Below are positions 16,900 through 25,100 of a stretch of DNA of 64,000 nt, piece by piece. Under the pieces are notes generated by a model. The model did no database searches, had not been told where the DNA came from, and saw only the letters and a list, made by a program, of their open reading frames with translations. Every line of letters starts with the position of its first letter. The first letter of the stretch is position 1. Source of the stretch: Thermincola carboxydiphila (GTDB taxonomy: Bacteria; Bacillota; Thermincolia; Thermincolales; UBA2595). The translations under genes and the position numbers were made by a program. The stretch covers positions 78,595-142,594 of the forward strand of contig JAENYP010000011.1 in NCBI GenBank assembly GCA_016841725.1, in the 5' to 3' direction.

Positions 16900-17262
16900 A
16901 TGACTGAAATGCTGGTAATTATCATGGGACTGGCAGCTATGTTTGGGTTTTTCCTGGGGCTTTATCTCTTCGTTTGCCGTCTTAACTTAAGCCGGCCGCT
17001 AAGCTGGTTGGGGGGTATTGTAAGCGGGGTAATCTTTGGCGGACTGTTGGCCTTTGCATCACTTATGCTTATCTGGCCACCATTCAGTCTGCTGCTTACA
17101 TTAGTGATGATGGTAATGCTAGTTGTTGTTACTGCTGTGATTCTTATTAGCAGAGACAATCGAGACTTGGCAGCTAAAGTTAGCGGGAACGGGGTGAATG
17201 AACATGATGGTGTGGATGTTCCTGGCCTTGGCCTTGATTTTGACGCTAGCACTAGGTCTTAG
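16900..17262 (+). CDS. Small membrane protein A of the NrfD operon
   Basis: 120 residues, ATG 16900 after AAGGAGGTGG. Three hydrophobic spans: VIIMGLAAMFGFFLGLYLFVC, LGGIVSGVIFGGLLAFASLMLIWPP and LLLTLVMMVMLVVVTAVILI, then a polar tail. The middle ends in IWPP, shared with the next protein. The 3' end overlaps the next gene by 65 nt. No family recognised; the operon position suggests a small subunit or assembly factor of the quinone/cytochrome complex. Confidence 0.75.
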   Translation: MTEMLVIIMGLAAMFGFFLGLYLFVCRLNLSRPLSWLGGIVSGVIFGGLLAFASLMLIWPPFSLLLTLVMMVMLVVVTAVILISRDNRDLAAKVSGNGVNEHDGVDVPGLGLDFDASTRS

Positions 17263-17503
17263 CATTGGAGGTTTGGTAGTATATCGCCAGGGTCTCTGGG
17301 AGAATATAGCCGGTTATATCCTGGTGGGGTTGATGGGGATCGCGATTTCAGCCTTGAGCATGCTCCTGGTTACCATCGCCATATGGCCTCCCTATAATGC
17401 CATCTCCTTTATTCTGACATTTGGGTTCATCTTCCTGGTAATTGGTGTTCTGTACTTTGTTAGGTTAACGAATAACACCCCTGATCTTACTGAGAGCGAA
17501 TGA
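17198..17503 (+). CDS. Small membrane protein B of the NrfD operon, paralogous to A
   Basis: 101 residues with three hydrophobic spans: WMFLALALILTLALGLSIGGLVVY, ILVGLMGIAISALSMLLVTIAIWPP and ISFILTFGFIFLVIGVLYFV. The layout and the IWPP turn match the upstream 120-aa protein, so the two probably arose by duplication. Start ATG 17198 is inside the preceding gene (65-nt overlap); ATGs at 17204 and 17207 are alternatives. A GC-rich hairpin follows. Confidence 0.7.
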   Translation: MNMMVWMFLALALILTLALGLSIGGLVVYRQGLWENIAGYILVGLMGIAISALSMLLVTIAIWPPYNAISFILTFGFIFLVIGVLYFVRLTNNTPDLTESE

Positions 17504-17514
17504 AGGAAGAGCAT

Positions 17515-17550
17515 AACGGGCTCTGAGCGCTAAAGCGCAAAGAGCCCGTT
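17515..17550 (+). terminator. Hairpin ending the NrfD operon
   Basis: AACGGGCTCT (17515-17524) and AGAGCCCGTT (17541-17550) are perfect 10-bp arms; the loop contains a second small stem (GCGC/GCGC). No T-run. Confidence 0.65.
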
Positions 17551-17577
17551 CGACGTGCTAATTTAAAGCTCACTAGA

Positions 17578-17748
17578 AAAGCGCGCATATTTCAGTTCCC
17601 TTTGCGCGCGCTTTCACCCGCAAGGGGTGGGCCGCATCCCTAAGAAGCTACGCTTCAAGGGCTGCGCACTCTGTACTACATTCCTTAACCTTTTCCACAT
17701 GTACCCCTTGCGGGTACATGTGGAAAAGATATACTTTCCTGTAGTACA
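17578..17748. repeat. Set of strong palindromes in a convergent intergenic region
   Basis: In this 358-bp gap there are an AAAGCGCGC / GCGCGCTTT pair (17578-17586, 17606-17614) and a perfect 17-bp inverted repeat (17690-17706 with 17712-17728, 5-nt loop). The latter is nested inside TGTACTACA / TGTAGTACA arms (17672-17680, 17740-17748). The gap separates the NrfD operon from the opposing decahaem gene. No ORF is credible here. Confidence 0.75.
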
Positions 17749-17757
17749 AATTGCTGC

Positions 17758-17804
17758 AGCCCTCTACATTAAGCTATCCTGGCTAAGTAGAGGGCTGTCT
17801 TTTT
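17758..17804 (+). terminator. Intrinsic terminator between convergent operons
   Basis: AGCCCTCTAC (17758-17767) and GTAGAGGGCT (17787-17796) are perfect arms, followed by GTCTTTTT. Confidence 0.8.
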
Positions 17805-17861
17805 CATGTATTGCGCCACTGCCGTTCCAGGTAATAATACATTGGTAGCTGAATGTTTCTA

Positions 17862-18854
17862 TTATAACCAGTGGCACTGGTTACAGTAGGTTGCGGTAAT
17901 GTTCCTCCCCGGTTCCGGTTTGGTTTTATCATGGCAAGTCAGGCAATTTTGGATTCCTCTTTCAACCACTTTGGCAGGGTGAATGGAGAGCATAGATTCT
18001 CCATGCATTTCAGGCCGGACCAGGTGGCATCTGTAACAAAAACTCTGGGCTCTGGCAAAATCAGCGGCAATATCCCCTGTAGATGGTGTGATAAACTGGC
18101 GTTCACCAGGAATAACGTGGCATTTAGTGCAATCACCAATTCCAGTCCTGGCGGTCTTGCCGTGGTCAGCTTTCCAGGTCGGCGCATCGTGTGACGGAAG
18201 GCTGTCTATGGAAGTATGGCAGGCGCTGCACTTACGGGTAACATTGGCCCCTCTGTGACACTCCAGACAGACCCACATGCTTGGCTGGAGATAATACTTA
18301 GTGGATACCTTTTTGGCTTCATCAACATTCCATGCCTCAAGGTCACTCAGCCTGCCCTTTACGGTCAATTCCCGATCAGCAATTTTAGCATGAACCACTC
18401 CGCTATGGCACTTAACGCATAGTACTCCGGCAGCGGAGTGCCTGTCATGAGGGATAATCAGGTCACCCGATACTGTAGCTTCGCGGTTTGAGGTATGGCA
18501 CTGCTCACAGACAGCATTGGAGATTGCATCAGCCATCTTAATAGGTACAGTCAGGCTTTTCTTCTCCTGCACCGGCTGACCTGCATTACTGTGAGCGGAA
18601 TTGTAGCGGGATGTGTCAATGTCATGGCAGCTTGTACAGGATATCTTGCTGTGGGAAGAAACCTGCCAGGTCAGCACCTCTGGTGTTAATTCATGACAGC
18701 CGGTACAGCTTTCTTCGGGTCCGTTGGCAGGGCGGGCAGATAAGTCTTTGCCTCCAGTATCCTTAACAGGTTCTCCGGTCAGGGCTACTCCAAGGAAAAC
18801 CATAAATAACAAGACTGCGGATACTGCAAGGTAAGTGTTTCGACGTTCCCGCAT
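17862..18854 (-). CDS. Decahaem c-type cytochrome
   Basis: 330 residues with an N-terminal signal anchor (YLAVSAVLLFMVFLGVALTG) and ten CxxCH haem sites: CTGCH, CTSCH, CEQCH, CVKCH, CLECH, CSACH, CTKCH, CYRCH, CLTCH and CNQCH. Extra His residues occur regularly between them. The last haem site is four residues from the C-terminus. GGAGGTCA precedes ATG 18854. It is convergent with the NrfD operon and divergent from the giant protease. By size and haem count it could carry electrons across the cell envelope or act as a terminal reductase; the sequence alone does not decide. Confidence 0.93.
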   Translation of the reverse strand: MRERRNTYLAVSAVLLFMVFLGVALTGEPVKDTGGKDLSARPANGPEESCTGCHELTPEVLTWQVSSHSKISCTSCHDIDTSRYNSAHSNAGQPVQEKKSLTVPIKMADAISNAVCEQCHTSNREATVSGDLIIPHDRHSAAGVLCVKCHSGVVHAKIADRELTVKGRLSDLEAWNVDEAKKVSTKYYLQPSMWVCLECHRGANVTRKCSACHTSIDSLPSHDAPTWKADHGKTARTGIGDCTKCHVIPGERQFITPSTGDIAADFARAQSFCYRCHLVRPEMHGESMLSIHPAKVVERGIQNCLTCHDKTKPEPGRNITATYCNQCHWL

Positions 18855-18960
18855 TTTTTCTGACCTCCTTATTTAGTATTGTTGTCTAACACTGTTTTCC
18901 GTTCTTGACACCCCCAATAACTTATTCCCGGCATGAATTGAATTTGCACTTCTATTATAC

Positions 18961-19024
18961 TGTGTTATTTAACACACTTCTTCATGTCAGTTGCCATAAA
19001 ATCACGGGTCATATGACCCGTGAT
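18961..19024. repeat. Two perfect palindromes between divergent genes
   Basis: TGTGTTA-TT-TAACACA (18961-18976) and a 24-bp perfect palindrome with half-site ATCACGGGTCAT (19001-19024). Both lie in the 263-bp divergent region between the decahaem cytochrome and the giant protease, where operators are expected. Confidence 0.65.
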
Positions 19025-19117
19025 TATCGGTTTTTAAAGAAAACTTTAACTAATCTTTATATTATCTTAATGCATCTCATGTACACTTATACTAAGACTG
19101 CAAAAGGGGGAAAAGAA

Positions 19118-22100
19118 GTGATTAAACCGCTTAAAACAAAAAAATTAGCCTTGTTGTTAATTATTTCATTTATTTTTCAAATACTGAGTCCCGGTATTTC
19201 TATCGCCGCAGATGACGGTTTTGACGATATCCGGCAATATGAGCAGGTTATTGTCCGGGGGCATGCCACTGACCCCATGTATAGTGACCAGTGGGCCCTG
19301 GAATTTGAGCAGGTGGAAACATACAAGGCCTGGGATACCGTAGATGCGGCGCTTAACGGCAGTCCTCCGGAAACTGTAGTTGTTGCTGTGCTGGATACCG
19401 GTGTGGATGCCGGCCACGAGGACTTGGCAGGAAGAGTGCTTGACGGCAGGAATTTTATTAGCGGTGTACCTGATCCTGCGGATACCTCTGATACTTCAGG
19501 GCACGGTACGGCAGTAGCCGGAATAATAGCTGCTTCTGCCAATAACGGACTGGGTATCGCGGGGGCGGCAGGGGAATTCCCTGTAAAAATTCTGCCCGTA
19601 AAGGTACTTCAGAATAATTTATCAGGAACAGTTTCTGATATAGCCTATGGGATTAACTGGGTTGTGGATTGGACAGGCCCTTCCGGTGAAAAGGTTAAAG
19701 TTATCAATTTAAGCTTTGGTGAGCGGTTATCCGAATTTCCCCAGACACTTAATGATGCTCTACAGTATGCCATTGATAACGATGTAGTGGTTATAGCCGC
19801 TGCCGGTAATGACAGCGGCAGTGTGAGCGGTTTCTACCCGGCCGATCTAGATGGAGTGGTTTCTGTTGGCGCTGCAGACAGGGACCATATCCCAGACCCG
19901 TCTTCCAATACCGGTGCTGATATCATGGCACCAGGAGTTGATATACTTACAACTGTTACCGACAGTGTGTATAAATACCAAACACGTACCGGTACTTCTT
20001 TTGCAGCCGGTTTTGCCTCTGCCGCTGCGGCCCTCCTGAGGACTGCTTATCCGGCAGAATCAGCAGAGACAATAACATCAGCCCTTTTGGCGTCAGAGAA
20101 GGAATATAAAGAGTGGATTAATGAAGCTGAGTATGAATGGTATACTGTGATTAATGCAGACAAGGCACTCAAAGTAATGGAACCGCCCGATGCTCCACAA
20201 AACCTGGCTTATATGTCAAATGACAGCAATGTGCAGTTAACCTGGTCCGAGCCGGGAGGTTGGGTTTCCTGGGAAAATAATGATTATGACCTGGCAGCCT
20301 ACCGGGTATACCGGGACGGTGTGCTTATAGCCGAAATAACTGAGACTGAATCAACCTATGAAGGTGACCGGGTTGTAACCGGATACACCGACAGCGGCCT
20401 CACTTCGGCCACAACTTATCAGTACACTGTAACCGCTGTTGATGCAGTGGGGAATGAGTCAGGTTCTGCTTCTATAACTGCAGAGACAGAAAGTGCAGTA
20501 TCGGTTAATACAACAAGGGTCAGTGTTTCCGCCAGCGGTGCAGAGGCCGATAATTACAATGAAGACAGGCCTGTAATCAGTGCTGACGGCAGGTATGTGG
20601 CTTTTGTAAGTGATGCCGGTAACCTTGTGGATAATGATACCAACGCCAAAAACGATGTTTTTGTTCATGACCGTGAAACCGGGACTGTTGAAAGGGTCAG
20701 TGTGACCAGTGACGGTATTGAATCAAACGGCTGGATAGACGGTTTTGATACTGATATGAGTTCAGATGGGCGATATGTAGTTTTTTATACTTCTGCCAGC
20801 AATTTATCGGCAAATGGCAGTGGCATTTACCTGCATGACAGGCAGACAGGTGAAACCGGATATATTACTGACGGGAATTATGCGTCCATCAGCAGTGACG
20901 GCCGTTATATAGTAAGTACAAGTTCAGGATACATTTATCTTTATGACAGGGACAGTGATAATAACGGTATTTATGATGAAGTTGACGGGACAACCACACA
21001 GAATATCGGAACCGGTGGAACTGCTTCCATAAGCGCTGATGGCAGACATGTTGTTTATAATAAGAATTCCGCCGGCTGGGGCATATATGTTTATGATATT
21101 TTTACCGGAAATCATACCCGTGTAGATGTTTCGGCTTCAAGTGTCCCGGCGGATTCAGACAGCTATTTCCCTGCTATCAGTGGCAGCGGCCGCTATGTTG
21201 TTTTCCTGTCCTGGTCAAGCAATTTGCTGGATGAGTATGTTGATTATGACCAGCACATCTATGTCCATGACAGGGATGCTGATGATGACGGACTTTTTGA
21301 TGAAACCTCCGATCCGGGCGGAGTCAGTAATGAAATGGTTGATGTCTCGTCCGGAGGGAATCCGGGCAATGATTATGTAGGCGATTATATGGCCATCAGT
21401 GATAACGGGCGTTATGTGGCCTTCAAGTCATCTGCAGACAACCTGGTCTACGGGGATACCAACGAATCTGAAGATGTTTTTCTCCGTGACCTCCTGAACG
21501 GCAAAACTATGCGTATGAATGTATCATCAGGAGGCGTACAGAGTACCACCTGGTGGATGGGTGATTATCTAAGTGTAAGTGATACCGGGGCAGTTGCCTA
21601 TCAATCAGATGCGACTAACCTGGTTGATGGAGATACAAACGGAGATTACGACATATTTGTTTCCGAGCCGGGCTTCGGTTTGCCTGTTTGGCCGGCCGGT
21701 TCAGAGCTTACGACAGCTGATGTGGGACAGACCTTTGCCCAACTGGAATGGACCCCTGCACAGCACGGTGTGGCCATAGATTCCTACCGTCTGGTGGAAT
21801 CACAACAGGTTATGGCCACTGTTGATGGTGCGACTACCGGCTACATGGTTCAAAATCTGCAGCCTGACAGTGAATACACCTTCCGTGTGGATGCTGCTGA
21901 TTCGGTGGCCAATTGGGTTTATGGCCCTTCTGTCACCTTTGCAACTTCCGCTTCATCGGGGACTGCCAGCCTTCTGGTTGATATGGACCCCGGTGGTATA
22001 GCTAATCTCCAGTGGGATGCAGCACCTCCTGAAAGCCCGGCAGCAGCATATGCAGTCTGGAGAGCAAAAAGCGGCGGCACTCTGGAACAGGCTGCCGAAG

Positions 22101-25100
22101 TGTCCCTGGGGACGACCGATTATCAGGACACCGGCTTAGCGGCGGGAACTGAATACAGCTATGTAATCAGGATTATAACCGGGGATCAGAGCCAGCTTGA
22201 CCATACTGAACAGGTTACGGCAGCCACCCCCCAGATATTTGTCAGCGGCATTCAGTGGGGGGTGCCCCGCACCATTAACGGACTGGCCAGGCTTGAAGAG
22301 AGCCTGAACATTCTCCTCTTGGGAGAAACCAAACGCCAGGCGGTGGCAGAAGTGACTTATCAGGCTTATGATATAAATGGCAGTCTGCAGAATGGAACCT
22401 TTAATGTAAGCCTCACAGAAGACCCTGAACAGGCGGGCATGTATGAGGGCACATTTGTGCTTGCTGAAGGCACGGCAGAGATTATCTCTATTAAGGGTAT
22501 CCTCACTGACGGAGCAGGTTCAGAGGTAACCAGAGAGACCGGCAGTATTGCACTGGGGGTCTCGGGATCACTGGTGGTAAATATTCTCTGTGATGCTCCT
22601 GAGATACTGACAGATGCCCGGTTAAGTACCTGGAGCAATCTTGCCTCAAGTGGTGACCAGAGGCAGATTTCCGGTGCCGAAATTTATGAGCTTAAGGGAC
22701 TTTCGCCATCAGGAGATTACCGCCTGGAAGTGACCGGCCCTGATAGCGTTTTCCGGGTGACCCAGGATGCTCCAGTTGTTGCCGCAGGCAGGAAAGCAAA
22801 CGTGGACCTGAATGTCCCGTCCCCCAGCCTGCTGCAGGTGAAGGTTGCTGATGAAAACGGTGACTCTGTGCCAAGTATCACCCTTGACTTCTATGATGAT
22901 AACGGATTTATGGGACGGTTCTTAACCGACAGATTGGGAATGGCGCCCTTACAGCTGAGTTATGCCTCCCAGCTCAGAGCTAAGGTGGATACAGGGAATT
23001 TGCACTACTATAACCGGGAATATACCATTGATCTGCAGCCGGGTTCAGTAGATAAAACCTTGGTTTTAGAGCCTCTGCCCACAGGTACTCTTAAGGGATA
23101 TATTACAAATACAGAGGGTCAACCAATCGAAGGGATTAATGTTTCGGTCTCTCAGTCCTTTGAACGACGCAGCTTTTCCTTTTCCGCAGTGAGTGATGCC
23201 AACGGCTATTATGAAGCAGTTGTTCTGGCAGGGGATGCTTGGGTGAATCTGGGAGACAGAGTGGGGCGATATGAACTTGTAGGGGATCAGGAGATAAATC
23301 TTACTATTCCCTCCGGTGGCGAAGAGCAGCTTGACCTGACCTTCAACGAACTGGAAGGATACGGGGAAGTACACCTAAACGTATATACCAAATATCTGGG
23401 CGGAGAGTGGATGGGTCCTCTGGATCTAGATAATTCAGCAGCATCACACATGGGTTTGTCAACCAAAGGGGGGACAAGAACCGGTCCGGTAAGTCCTTTA
23501 GTATTTAAAAATGTAGCCCCCGGATCTGAAATTATCATATCATTCAGCGGTAAAGAGGGCGGTCTGTCTCCTCAGTCCAAGACGGTTGTCCTTGACGAAA
23601 ATTTACGGGCCAGCGTGGAATTCCGTCTTGCCGAGAAGGGGCGGATAGTGGCAGGACTGCTTGATGCGTACACAGATGAGCCTCCAGCGGGTTTGAGGCA
23701 GGGAGAAAGCCTGTCGGGAACCTATACATTATTTGAAGTTGATTCTGATGGACAGCGTAAGCGTATTACTTCGCGCCCCTTTCATTACCTGGCCGGCTCT
23801 TCCGTGTATGATAAACTTGAGGTCAGTGTACCTGACGCAGGAACCTATGATTTAACTATAAGCTTGAATGTTCCTAAGGCAACTATTGGGGTTTATGATG
23901 TGCTTTATGGTTCAACCAGGGTAGATGTGCCGGAAAATCAGATTGTGGAACTTAGCAGTCCCATTATTCTGGCCAAAAAGGGGTTTTTTGCGGGTGAAGA
24001 AAACTACCTGCATGCCCTTCCCGGTGATGCCGTACCCGGAGGTATTATCAACCTTCGCACAGTATATAAGAATACCGGTAAACATCCCTATGGGAACAGT
24101 CTTTGGGTTCTGGACGATTCTCAGCTGCTGCTTGATTTACCTCAGGGCACTACTTTAGTGGCAAACAGTGTAATGTTAAACGGACAGCCTGCCCAGAGCT
24201 ACAGTGTAAGTGCAGGCGGTGTGCTTCAGGTGCCGGTCGGCTATCTCGATATAGGTGAAAGCGGGATTATGGACTGTAAGCTGCAGGTAAGTCCAGATAT
24301 TGACTCATCGATTACAGCTTTGAATTTTTCAGCCAGGATGGCTTTTTCCTATGGAGTCGCTAACAATTTGGATTCCATGGAGTCTCAGGAAACTATCGGC
24401 TCCTCTGTAGTTAAAGTTCCCGGTATCACAATAGCTGTTCCTGCCAAACTGGACAGCCCGGAAACAATCGTTTCGGGAAAGGCACCGGCAGGAAGCACGG
24501 TTAAAGTATTTGACAGGAATTTTCCCGTTGGGGAGGCAGAGGCCTCCCAGGGAGGTTTATGGAAGCTGAATGCCGCGCTTCCTGACTTCGGCAATCCTGC
24601 CTGGCATTTACTGCGGGCGGAAACTCAATACAATGGGCTGGAACTGCAGTCAGAAGAGGTGCTGGTTCGTTTTGATAACACCAAACCCAAAATTACCGGT
24701 TTTACCATGCAGCAGACCGATGGCCGGAAAATGTCATTTAATCCGCAGGAAACCGGTACTGCCAGGTTCCCTTATGTATTCAGACCAAGTCAGCATTTCT
24801 TGTTTACTGTAGAGTTCGACCAGCCGGAACGGGTTTATAATGCAAAAATCCGTATAGGTGACAATACCTCATTTAATCTATATGCGCAAGAGGATACCTT
24901 TAGGGGATGGACGCTACTAAATATCAACTACATGCCGGGGCCGATTTATGTCAGTTACGAAACACTGCCGGCAGAAGACGCCTTCCGGCAGCCGGCACCC
25001 AGTGAAGAGCAGTTTCGTTTGGGTCTGCCGCTGTGGGCCAGCGACTATCAGGTTCTGCCTGAAGAAGCCGGTGTTATGAGTACCCAGTCGGTCCCTGACC

